The notes beneath the pieces were generated by a model. The model saw nothing but the letters and a program-made list of their open reading frames with translations, had not been told where the DNA came from and ran no database searches. This document shows positions 56,135 to 64,000 of a stretch of DNA of 64,000 nucleotides, piece after piece. The DNA lies in contig CAWGIM010000021.1 in the NCBI GenBank assembly GCA_963822615.1, positions 62,001 to 126,000 of the forward strand, in the 5' to 3' direction. This stretch comes from Trebonia sp963822615. Lineage in GTDB: Bacteria; Actinomycetota; Actinomycetes; Streptosporangiales; Streptosporangiaceae. The first letter of the stretch is position 1, and each line of letters starts with the position of its first letter. The translations under genes were made by a program, and so were the position numbers.

Positions 56135-58053
56135 CAGTGACCCTCCTCCAGCACGGCCGCCTCGCGGTGGCCGGCCAGCTCTTCCTTGGTCATGTACTTC
56201 TTGAGCTCGGTGATGTCGAACAGGTCGAGCAGGTCCGGGCGGATCACCGGCAGCGGCTGGTGCACCATCTCGACCGTGTCGCCCTTCAGCGTCAGGATCA
56301 GGTTGACCTTGCGCCACTCGGGTGACATCTCCGGGTGGTCCTCACGGGTGTGCCCGCCGCGCGACTCCTCGCGCTCCAGCGCCGCCATCGCCACGCACTC
56401 CGCCACCAGCAGCATGTTGCGCAGGTCCTGGGCGTAGTGCCAGCCCGGGTTGTAGGCCCGCTCGCCCGGCACCGAGAGCGCCTTGGCCCGCTCCTTGAAC
56501 TTCTCCAGGGCGGCCAGCGCGTCCTTCACCTCTTGCTCCCGGCGGATGATGCCGACCAGGTCGTTCATCGTCTGCTGGAGCTCGGCGTGCACCTCGTACG
56601 GTGACTCGCCGTCGGTCCGCTCGAACGGCGCGATCGCCTCGGCGACCGCCGCGTCCAGGTCGGCCTGCCCGATCGCGGGCTTGGCGTCCCCGAGCGATTC
56701 CAGGTAGTCGGCCGCGCCGTCGCCCGCCCGCTTGCCGAAGACCAGCAGGTCGGACAGCGAGTTGCCGCCGAGCCGGTTGGACCCGTGCATGCCGCCGGAC
56801 ACCTCGCCCGCCGCGAACAGCCCGGGCACCGAGGAAGCGGCCGTGTCCGGGTCGACCTCGACCCCGCCCATCACGTAGTGGCAGGTCGGGCCGATCTCCA
56901 TCGGCTCCTTGGTGATGTCCACGTCCGCCAGCTCCTTGAACTGGTGGTGCATGGACGGCAGCCGGGACAGGATGTACTCGGGCGACCGGCGCGAGGCGAT
57001 GTCCAGGAAGATGCCGCCGTGCGGGGAGCCGCGGCCGGCCTTGACCTCGGAGTTGATCGACCGCGCGACCTCGTCCCGGGGCAGCAGCTCCGGCGGGCGC
57101 CGGTTGTGGTCCGGGTCGGTGTACCAGCGGTCGGCTTCTTCCTCGGTCTCCGCGTACTGGGCGCGGAACACGTCGGGCACGTAGTCGAACATGAACCGCT
57201 TGCCCTCGGAGTTCTTCAGCACCCCGCCGTCGCCGCGGACGGACTCGGTGACCAGGATGCCCTTCACCGACACCGGCCAGACCATGCCGGTCGGGTGGAA
57301 CTGGACGAACTCCATGTTCATCAGCGACGCGCCGGCCAGCAGGGCGAGCGCGTGCCCGTCGCCGCTGTACTCCCAGGAGTTGGAGGTGACCTTGAACGTC
57401 CGCCCGATGCCGCCGGTCGCGAGGATGACCGCGGGCGCCTCGAACAGCACGAACTTGCCGGTGTCGCGGATGTAGCCGAAGGCGCCGGCGATCTTGTCGC
57501 CGTCCTTGAGCAGCCGGGTGACCGTCGTCTCGGCGAAGACCTTGATCATCGCCTCGGGGTCGCCGAACTCGTAGGAGTCGGCCTGCTGCAGCGCGACGAT
57601 CCGCTGCTGCAGCGTGCGGATCATCTCCAGGCCGGTCCGGTCGCCCACGTGCGCCAGCCGCGGGTACTCGTGCCCGCCGAAGTTGCGCTGCGAGATCTTC
57701 CCGTCCGGTGTCCGGTCGAACAGCGCGCCCCACGCCTCGAGCTCCCAGACCCGGTCCGGTGCCTCCTTGGCGTGCAGCTCCGCCATCCGCTGGTTGTTCA
57801 GGAACTTCCCGCCGCGCATGGTGTCGCGGAAGTGCACCTGCCAGTTGTCGTTGGGGTTGGCGTTCCCCATCGCGGCGGCGGCGCCGCCCTCGGCCATGAC
57901 GGTGTGCGCCTTGCCGAACAGCGACTTGGAGATGATCGCGGTCTTCTTACCCCGCGCCCGCGCCTCGATCGCCGCCCGCAGGCCAGATCCACCCGCGCCG
58001 ATGACTACGACGTCGTAGGAGAAGCGCTCGATTTCGGTGTCGTTGGTAGCCAT
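56134..58053 (-). CDS. sdhA: Succinate dehydrogenase/fumarate reductase flavoprotein subunit
   Basis: A 639-residue FAD enzyme that interconverts succinate and fumarate. The FAD-binding Rossmann motif is VVVIGAGGSGLRAAIEARAR. KSLFGKAHTVMAEGGAAAAM carries the His that normally binds FAD covalently. Active-site parts are VQFHPTGMVWPVS, ESVRGDGGVLKNSEG and HYVMGGVEVDPDT. The helical C-terminal domain follows. ATG 58053 is chosen from the domain start. The gene lies 23 bp after sdhC in the order sdhC-sdhA-sdhB, with no separate sdhD. Confidence 0.95.
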   Translation of the reverse strand: MATNDTEIERFSYDVVVIGAGGSGLRAAIEARARGKKTAIISKSLFGKAHTVMAEGGAAAAMGNANPNDNWQVHFRDTMRGGKFLNNQRMAELHAKEAPDRVWELEAWGALFDRTPDGKISQRNFGGHEYPRLAHVGDRTGLEMIRTLQQRIVALQQADSYEFGDPEAMIKVFAETTVTRLLKDGDKIAGAFGYIRDTGKFVLFEAPAVILATGGIGRTFKVTSNSWEYSGDGHALALLAGASLMNMEFVQFHPTGMVWPVSVKGILVTESVRGDGGVLKNSEGKRFMFDYVPDVFRAQYAETEEEADRWYTDPDHNRRPPELLPRDEVARSINSEVKAGRGSPHGGIFLDIASRRSPEYILSRLPSMHHQFKELADVDITKEPMEIGPTCHYVMGGVEVDPDTAASSVPGLFAAGEVSGGMHGSNRLGGNSLSDLLVFGKRAGDGAADYLESLGDAKPAIGQADLDAAVAEAIAPFERTDGESPYEVHAELQQTMNDLVGIIRREQEVKDALAALEKFKERAKALSVPGERAYNPGWHYAQDLRNMLLVAECVAMAALEREESRGGHTREDHPEMSPEWRKVNLILTLKGDTVEMVHQPLPVIRPDLLDLFDITELKKYMTKEELAGHREAAVLEEGH

Positions 58054-58076
58054 AGCTAATTCGCCCGTTCGTAGGC

Positions 58077-58883
58077 CTAGTTGAAGATCCGCGGGTCGCT
58101 GAAGGCACCGCTCGCGACCAGCATGATGTAGAGGTCCGTGAGCGCCAGCGTGGTCAGCGAGATCCACGCGAAGGCCATGTGGTGCCGGTTCAGCTTCGAG
58201 ACCTGCGTCCAGGCCCAGTAGCGCAGCGGGTGCTTGGAGAAGTTCTTCAGCCGCCCGCCGGTGATGTGACGGCAGGAGTGGCAGGAGAACGAGTACGCCC
58301 AGACCGCCACCACGTTGATCAGCATGATGATCGAGCCGAGCCCGATGCCGAAGTCGCCGTCAGGCCCGCGGAACGCCTGCACCACGTCCCAGGTGAGCAG
58401 GATCGCGATCACGAACGCGGCGTAGAAGAAGTAGCGGTGCAGGTTCTGCGCGATCAGCGGCACCTTGGTCTCGCCCGAGTACTTGGCGTGCGGCTCGCGG
58501 ACCGCGCACGCCGACGGCGAGCGCCAGAACGCCCGGTAGTACGCGCCCCGGTAGTAGTAGCAGGTCAGCCGGAAGCCAAGCACGAACGGGAGCGAGACGA
58601 AGGCATAGGGAATGATCGGCGGGATGGCCGGGATCCAGTGCCCGAGTGCCGTCGACCCGGGCACGCACTCACCGCTGACGCAGGGCGAGTAGAACGGCGT
58701 CAGGTAGTGGTACTGGGGCACGTAGTACCAGTGCCCGGTGAAGACGCGGACCGTCGCATAGGCCACCCAGATGGTCAGCAGGGACGCGACGACGCGCCCC
58801 CGGTTCCACCAGGGGTCGGTGCGGAGCGTCCGCTCCTTGATCTGCGCCCGCGTTCTGGCCGGCGCATCCGAAACTTGTGTCAT
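58077..58883 (-). CDS. sdhC: Succinate dehydrogenase cytochrome b-like membrane subunit
   Basis: A 268-residue membrane subunit with five predicted helices, first gene of the operon. It begins TRAQIKERTLRTDPWWNRGR and VVASLLTIWVAYATVRVF. Candidate haem-binding histidines occur in LIAQNLHRYFFYAAFVI, CHSCRHITGG and LNRHHMAFAWIS. This long single anchor subunit, with an internal CHSCRH motif, is typical of the actinobacterial Sdh that works with menaquinone. ATG 58883 has GAGGA 6 nt upstream. The 185-bp spacer before it must hold the operon promoter. Confidence 0.88.
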   Translation of the reverse strand: MTQVSDAPARTRAQIKERTLRTDPWWNRGRVVASLLTIWVAYATVRVFTGHWYYVPQYHYLTPFYSPCVSGECVPGSTALGHWIPAIPPIIPYAFVSLPFVLGFRLTCYYYRGAYYRAFWRSPSACAVREPHAKYSGETKVPLIAQNLHRYFFYAAFVIAILLTWDVVQAFRGPDGDFGIGLGSIIMLINVVAVWAYSFSCHSCRHITGGRLKNFSKHPLRYWAWTQVSKLNRHHMAFAWISLTTLALTDLYIMLVASGAFSDPRIFN

Positions 58884-59068
58884 CCAGCGTCCTCGCTGCC
58901 TCGTGCGTGATCGTCGCCGCGGCGCGCGGCCAGACGACCCTTGGATGGGGCTGGGGGGCGGGCGCGCAAGCGGTGCCCACGAATTTATTCCAGTACGTCT
59001 CAGCATGCCGCATCGGGGCACCCTTCCAGCATGTGAGACTGGCAACACTCGACGTGCCGACCAGGCTA

Positions 59069-61235
59069 TTACCGCAGCTTGGTGAGCAGGTTCACATCCC
59101 AGACCGCGACCGTGAAGCCGCCAAACTGATACCTGCGGGCCGGCTGGCCGAAGGTAGCGCGCACCACGGCGGCCGGCACGTACTCGGCCGGGACCCCGGG
59201 GCCGCCCGGCGTCCCGGTGACCAGGAACGTCGCGTAGTGCAGGCGGGGATCGTAGGCGGTGGCGGCCGACTGGTACAGCAGCGGCCGTACCCGCCCCTGC
59301 CGCACCACGGTGCCGGCCAGTACCGCCCGCCCGCCGCTGTCGACGGTGACCGCGTTGGCCGCCGCCCCGCCCAGCCCGTACCGCAGCCCGTGTGCCGCCA
59401 GCCAGTCCGCCAGCAACTGGTACCGCCCGTGCCCGGCCGGCTGCGCGGCCGCGTACCCGAGCGCCGCCCCGTACCCGGCCAGCAGCACCGCCAGCAGCCC
59501 GGTCAGCAGCACGGCGAGCCGAACGCCCGACCGCACAGGCTTCGCCCGTGTCATTGCCCCGCCCGCCAGCGCCGCGATCCGCGGGCCGAGCTGCCGCCCC
59601 GCCAGCACCGCCCCGAGCGGCAGCACGGCCGCGATCTCCCGCGCGTCGTACCCGGTCCCGGTCACCGTCCCCGGCTCGATGCTGACCAGGTAACTCACCA
59701 GGTTGGCGACGATGGCCACCGCCAGCACCGAGTCCACCAGCCCCCCGCGCCCCCCGGCCGCCTGACTCCGTCCCGGCTGCCCTTGCCCCGCCCGGCTCCG
59801 CCGCCCCAGGAACCCGCGCAGCGCCACCCCCGTCCCAACCGCCGCCAGCGCCAGCCCGCCCAGGTGCAGCACCGCGAACCCAGTGCCGCCCCACCCGCTC
59901 ACCCCGAGGAAGTTCGCCCCGTACAGCTCGAGCACGCCCCACCCGGTCAGCCAGGCATGCGTCCACCAGAGCCCGGCCGGCGCCAGCGTGAACGGCAGCG
60001 GGTGCGCGCCGAACCCGCCCGCCGCCGCCAGCCCCCGCGCCCCCGCCCAGGCCACCCCGACCGACCCGACCCCCGCCAGCACCAGCGCACCGTCGTCCCG
60101 CCCGCCGTCCCACCAGCCCCTCCGGCCCTCCCCAGCCCACCAACCCCGAAGGCCGTCTCCGCCTCGCCCGCCCCGGAGCCCCTCTCCCGCCCCCCGAGCC
60201 CGCCCCTGCCGAGCCCCTCTCCGCCCGGCCTGCCCCCCGGCCCGCCCCTCAAGCCCCCTTGGGCCCACTGACCTCGCAAGCCGATAGACCACCCCCGCCG
60301 CCCGCCCCGCTTCCCGGCCGCGCGGGCGGTCCGAGATCGACTTCCCATCAGTTCGGCTGCCATTTCCGGCCATTTTGTCATGATTTGCGCCAACCGAAGT
60401 GATGGGAAGTGGCGTCGCACCGGCCAAAGTGATAGGAAGTCGCGGCCGCAAGCGGGCTGCCGACCGAATCAAGCGCACCCCGCACACCAGGACCAGCGGC
60501 AGCACCGCCGTCACCAGCGCCACCCGGTCCGCCAGCTGCACCCAGGCGAGCAGCAGGCACAGCGCAACCGGCACCCACCGGCCCCGCCGATGCGGTCGGC
60601 CCCGCCACCCCCGTTGGCCCCGCCACCCCCGTGGCCCCCCGCCACCCCCGCCGGTCCGGGCGGGTCCGCGAGGTCGCCGCGGCCGGCGCCGATGTCCACC
60701 AGTCGACCAGCAGCCAGCCGAGCAGCAGCGGGAGCTGGGTCGCGGTGTGATCCGGCGACAGCAGCAGCACGAAGGCGCCGTACCCGAGCTGCGGCGCCAG
60801 CATGATCCCGGCCGCCAGCGTGCCGCGGACCAGCCCCTCGGTGCCGCGGACGGTTCCCCGGGCCAGCGCCCAGGCCGCGAGCAGCAGCAGCGTGTAGCTG
60901 GCCGCCGCCGCCAGGTGGATGACGCCCGGGCCGAACGGGCGGACCAGCTCGACCAGCACGTACTCGGGCAGCTCGGTGGTGTAGAACGACACGTCGCTGA
61001 CCGTCCAGCCGTGCAGCAGCCAGTTCCCGGCCAGCATGTCGCGGGCCTGCAGTGCCTGCGCGGCGCCGTCGGCGGTGACCGGCACCGTCCACGACACCCG
61101 CAGGTAGGCCGCGAACAGCAGCCCGGCGCTAAGCCCAGCCAGTACCGCCGCGCCGATGCGCGCGTGCGGCCGCCTGGCCCGCACGTGCTCAGCGGGCGCC
61201 CGCTTCCGGGCAGCCCTGGTAGAAACCCCCGCCAC
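59069..61235 (-). pseudogene. Polytopic membrane protein (GT-C/glycosyltransferase-like), frameshifted
   Basis: Reading from GTG or ATG 61235, about 190 residues show four to five helices: RIGAAVLAGLSAGLLFAAYL, VTADGAAQALQARDMLAGNW, then SYTLLLLAAWALARG. After the Arg-rich loop RRGWRG the frame breaks at a run of six C on the plus strand (60635-60640). One base fewer restores RGWRGPRGWRGQRGWRGRPH and VPVALCLLLAWVQLADRVAL in the frame that continues to 59069. That part has five or more helices and ends FTVAVWDVNLLTKLR. The layout resembles GT-C membrane glycosyltransferases, but no catalytic motif is certain. A repeat element and a Gly/Arg-rich loop enlarge the middle. Confidence 0.6.
60340..60440. 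repeat. Palindromic repeat element with three 17-bp units
   Basis: ACTTCCCATCAGTTCGG (60340-60356) is inverted relative to CCGAAGTGATGGGAAGT (60394-60410), one mismatch. A third unit, CCAAAGTGATAGGAAGT (60424-60440), repeats the second in direct order 30 bp on. The loop holds TTTTGTCATGATTTGCGCC. It lies inside the coding frame of the membrane protein. Confidence 0.65.
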
Positions 61236-61327
61236 GCCGCAACCCCCGTTACGCCGTCTCCCTGTGGACCCTGCCCCCGCCGGACCCAGCCGGCCCCCGC
61301 TACCCGGCCGCTGCTACCCGGCCGGCC

Positions 61328-63496
61328 TCAATCCCCGGCCCCGGCCTCCATCCCGAGCGCCTGCTTGAGGAACGCGACCTGGAACAGCAGCATGTTCTCC
61401 GCCACCGTCTCCTGCGACGTCATGTGCGTGATCCCGGACAGCGGCAGCACCGAGTGCGGGTAGCCGGCCGCCAGCAGCGCGCTTGACAGCCGCAGCGAGT
61501 GCGCCACGAACACGTTGTCGTCCGCCAGCCCGTGGATGATCAGCAGCGGGCGGATGACCGACTTTACCGCTCGCGCGGGGTCGCCCATCAGCGAACTGGC
61601 CTGGTAGGCGTCGGGGTTGCGGGCCGGGTCACCCAGGTACCGCTCGGTGTAATGGGTGTCGTAGAGCGCCCAGTCGGTCACCGGCGCCCCGGCCACCCCG
61701 GCGTGGAACACGTCCGGGCGGCGTAGCACCGCCAGCGCCGACAGGTAACCGCCGAACGACCAGCCGCGGATGGCGACCCGGCTGGTGTCCAGCTCGGGCA
61801 CCGCCTCAGCGGCGGCGCCAAGCGCGGTGACCTGGTCCTCGAGGATCCCGCTGGCGAAGTCACCCGCGATCATCCGCTCCCAGGACGGGGAGCGCCCGGG
61901 CGTGCCCCGGCCGTCCGCCACCACCACCGCGAAGCCCTGCTCGGCGAACCACTGCGAGGCGAGGTAAATGCCGGCCGACCGCAGTACCCGCTGCGCGCCA
62001 GGTCCGCCGTACGGGTCCATCAGCACCGGCAGCTTGTCCCCGGGCCGGTGCCAGGAGGGAAGCAGCACCGCGGTGGCGATGCGGGCCGGCCCGGCGAGCA
62101 GGAACCGGGGCTCCGGAGCGGGCAGGTTCGGCTCCTCCGCCAGCGAGGCGATGCCGCCGACGACCGTGCCGGTGTCGGCCGGGCCGCCGGGGCGGGTCAG
62201 CCGGACGATGACCTGGCTGCTGTCCAGGGTCCGGCTGGCAATGACAGTGGTGCCGCCGGACTTGGCGGCGGTGTGCACGCCCGGCCTGGTCGCGACCGCG
62301 TACAGCCCGTCGGGCCCGTAGCGCCAGACCTGGAGCTCGGTCGACCCGTTTCCGCCAGCGAACAGCACGTCGCCGCCGTCGGTGCCGAGCACCGCCCGCA
62401 CCTGCAGGCCGTCCGGGGTGACGGGCACGGCGGTGGCCAGCTCGCCGGCGGGCGCCACGATGAGCCCGCGGGTGTCGTCGGCGAGCCCGGTCCACACGAT
62501 GTCGCCGTTGTCGAGCTGGGCGGGCACCCCGGCGATGACGTCGGTCCAGTGCGGGTCGGTGTCCTCGCGCAGGAGCTGGCCGGTGGCGGCGTTGACGACC
62601 CGCATGACCCGCTGGTCGCGGGACTGCACCACGATCAGCGGGTCAGTTCCCCAGGCGGCGCTGACCAGGTAGGGGAACGCCGCCCGGTCCCAGCCGGCCA
62701 CCTCGGAGAGGCCGGCCTGCGAACCGGGCTGCTCCCCGTACGGCTCAGCGGCCGGCACGCTGGCGACAAGCAGGGACACGTCCGCGTTGGCGGTGCCCGC
62801 GGCCGGGTAGCTCACCGCGGCCGGTGCCTTGCCCGGGTTGGCGGGGTCGGCGATGTGCCAGCGGGCCACCGGGGACTCATCGACCCGGGCGACCAGCAAC
62901 TGGCGGCCGTCGGGTGACCACCAGTAGCCGCGGGACCGGCCCATCTCCTCGGCCGCGACGAACTCAGCCAGGCCGAGCGTCACCCCGTCCTCGGCCGCGA
63001 CCACCGTGTCCTGGCCGCCTGCCAGGTCGATGACGCGCAGCGCGCCGTCGTGCACGTAGGCGACCGCGGTCCCGGCCGGGTCGGGCCGCGGGTCGAGGGC
63101 CGGGACCCGGGTGGGGACCAGCCGGGGCGCGGCATCGGCGCCGCCACTAAGTGCGACCGCGTACACCTGGCCCGACAGCGCGAAGACGGCCAGCGTCAGG
63201 GCCCGGTCGGTGGCGTAGGCGACGATCCCGGCGGCGGTCTCCCGTACCCGCTCGCGCCGCGCCCGCTCCTCGGGCGGCAGGTTCTCGTCGTCCGCGCCCA
63301 GCGTCCGCGGGTCGGCCACCAGCCGTTCCGTCCCGGTCGCGACGTCGGTTTCCCACAAGCAGGTCACCGGGTCGTCGCCCGCCCGTGACCGCAGGAAGGT
63401 GACCCGGGCGCCGTCCGGCGATACCTCGAACGCCCGGGGCACCCCGAGCCGGAAACCGCGCGTCCGCGCCTGTTGCCTGGGAAAGCTTTCCGTCAT
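61328..63496 (-). CDS. S9 family prolyl oligopeptidase / dipeptidyl-peptidase IV-like
   Basis: A 722-residue serine peptidase without signal peptide. The N-terminal half is a beta-propeller of the DPP_IV type, with FEVSPDGARVTFLRSRAG and YWWSPDGRQLLVARVDESP. The C-terminal alpha/beta-hydrolase domain has LPVLMDPYGGPGAQRVL and the nucleophile Ser580 in GWSFGGYLSAL. The acid Asp lies in HGLADDNVFVAHS and the His in LSGITHMTSQ. Substrates are probably proline-containing peptides. ATG 63496 gives the start. The mshB gene is divergent across a 91-bp spacer. Confidence 0.9.
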   Translation of the reverse strand: MTESFPRQQARTRGFRLGVPRAFEVSPDGARVTFLRSRAGDDPVTCLWETDVATGTERLVADPRTLGADDENLPPEERARRERVRETAAGIVAYATDRALTLAVFALSGQVYAVALSGGADAAPRLVPTRVPALDPRPDPAGTAVAYVHDGALRVIDLAGGQDTVVAAEDGVTLGLAEFVAAEEMGRSRGYWWSPDGRQLLVARVDESPVARWHIADPANPGKAPAAVSYPAAGTANADVSLLVASVPAAEPYGEQPGSQAGLSEVAGWDRAAFPYLVSAAWGTDPLIVVQSRDQRVMRVVNAATGQLLREDTDPHWTDVIAGVPAQLDNGDIVWTGLADDTRGLIVAPAGELATAVPVTPDGLQVRAVLGTDGGDVLFAGGNGSTELQVWRYGPDGLYAVATRPGVHTAAKSGGTTVIASRTLDSSQVIVRLTRPGGPADTGTVVGGIASLAEEPNLPAPEPRFLLAGPARIATAVLLPSWHRPGDKLPVLMDPYGGPGAQRVLRSAGIYLASQWFAEQGFAVVVADGRGTPGRSPSWERMIAGDFASGILEDQVTALGAAAEAVPELDTSRVAIRGWSFGGYLSALAVLRRPDVFHAGVAGAPVTDWALYDTHYTERYLGDPARNPDAYQASSLMGDPARAVKSVIRPLLIIHGLADDNVFVAHSLRLSSALLAAGYPHSVLPLSGITHMTSQETVAENMLLFQVAFLKQALGMEAGAGD

Positions 63497-63587
63497 GGCA
63501 CTCGACCCTACCGCCCGCGGCCCGGCCGTCCGGTAGCGTCTTGCCCACGGCCCGGGCACGGAGGGGCCGTGCACGAAGGGACAGAGG

Positions 63588-64000
63588 GTGGAACGCAGCC
63601 TGCTGCTGGTGCACGCGCACCCGGATGATGAGTCGATCGGCACCGGCGCCACGATGGCCAGGTACGCCGCCGAGGGCGCCCGCGTCACGCTGGTCACCTG
63701 CACGCTCGGTGAGCTAGGGGAGATCATCCCGCCGGACCTGCGCCACCTGCTCCCGGACGAGCTCGGCCAGCACCGGATCGCCGAGCTCGACCGCGCGTGC
63801 GCGGCGCTCGGCGTCACCGACCACCGCTTCCTCGGCGGGGAGGGCCGGTACCGCGACTCGGGGATGATGGGGCTGCCGGACAACGACGACCCGCGCTGCT
63901 TCTGGCAGGCCAGCGTGGACGAGGTGGCGGCCCAGCTGGCGGTGGTCATCGGCGAGGTGGCGCCGTCCGCCATCGTGACCTACGACGCGCACGGGTACTA
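63588..64000 (+). CDS. mshB: Mycothiol biosynthesis deacetylase MshB (LmbE/PIG-L family), 5' part
   Basis: The frame opens at GTG 63588 and runs off the window after 137 codons. It reads LLLVHAHPDDESIGTGATMA, with the zinc-binding HPDDE. VTCTLGELGEIIPPDLRHLL and FLGGEGRYRDSGMMGLPDND follow, and the end of the window is VTYDAHGY. The order and spacing match N-acetyl-glucosaminyl-inositol deacetylase MshB, which makes the free amine that MshC joins to cysteine in mycothiol synthesis. The related Mca deacetylase is similar, but the GRYRDSGMMG stretch followed by Phe-Trp fits MshB better. An AGAGG purine run precedes the start. Confidence 0.88.
   Translation, partial: MERSLLLVHAHPDDESIGTGATMARYAAEGARVTLVTCTLGELGEIIPPDLRHLLPDELGQHRIAELDRACAALGVTDHRFLGGEGRYRDSGMMGLPDNDDPRCFWQASVDEVAAQLAVVIGEVAPSAIVTYDAHGY

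Overview
This window is chromosomal DNA of a high-GC, Gram-positive actinomycete. By eye it is roughly 70-75 % G+C, with strongly GC-biased third codon positions and many GTG starts. It encodes a mycothiol-biosynthesis deacetylase (MshB-like), the actinobacterial DUF2469 protein and two tandem type I signal peptidases. The gene content would fit a Streptosporangiales-like lineage, but no 16S gene is present and I cannot name a genus.

Layout. 1-280: 3' end of ffh. 366-940: a palindromic repeat and a frameshifted secreted-protein gene. 982-7628 (minus): a branched-chain-amino-acid-type ABC importer in which the LivF-like ATPase and LivH-like permease form one reading frame, followed by a frameshifted ATP-dependent DNA ligase. 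8124-12872: rpsP-khpA-rimM-trmD-rplS-lepB-lepB. 12914-18387: MBL hydrolase, rnhB, DUF2469, then a beta-phosphoglucomutase-like HAD enzyme with a GH65 disaccharide phosphorylase. 19231-23849: yraN-comM-dprA and xerC, preceded by two DnaA-box sequences. 24076-31254: alkA, rpsB-tsf-frr-cdsA and rlmN. The usual pyrH is missing between tsf and frr, and a SUFU-like gene lies antisense before rlmN.

31299-46682 is more accessory. It holds an acyltransferase, an ArsR-type regulator, a frameshifted MFS exporter, a lone receiver protein, a TPP-riboswitch-controlled NCS1 permease (CytX-like), an SPFH/ribbon-helix-helix pair, a sigma/anti-sigma pair, a two-component system with a VanZ-like protein, and a PadR-linked ABC exporter. 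Remnants of an integrase, a transposase, a P-loop kinase and a PadR-linked gene show past rearrangement here.

46695-64000: a 1000-residue LuxR-type ATPase regulator, typA, an MscS/CmpX-like membrane protein, a GH25 lysozyme, sdhCAB, a frameshifted polytopic membrane protein carrying a palindromic repeat insertion, an S9 peptidase and the 5' part of mshB.

Four otherwise convincing genes are each broken by one single-base indel, in a GC-rich or homopolymer context in most cases. This may be residual assembly error rather than real decay. The most interesting unexplained signals are a three-copy family of 36-bp palindromes with covarying arms and a conserved centre, the LivF-LivH fusion, the missing pyrH, the DnaA boxes before yraN-comM-dprA, and a shared promoter/operator-like block in front of the ABC exporter and its PadR regulator.
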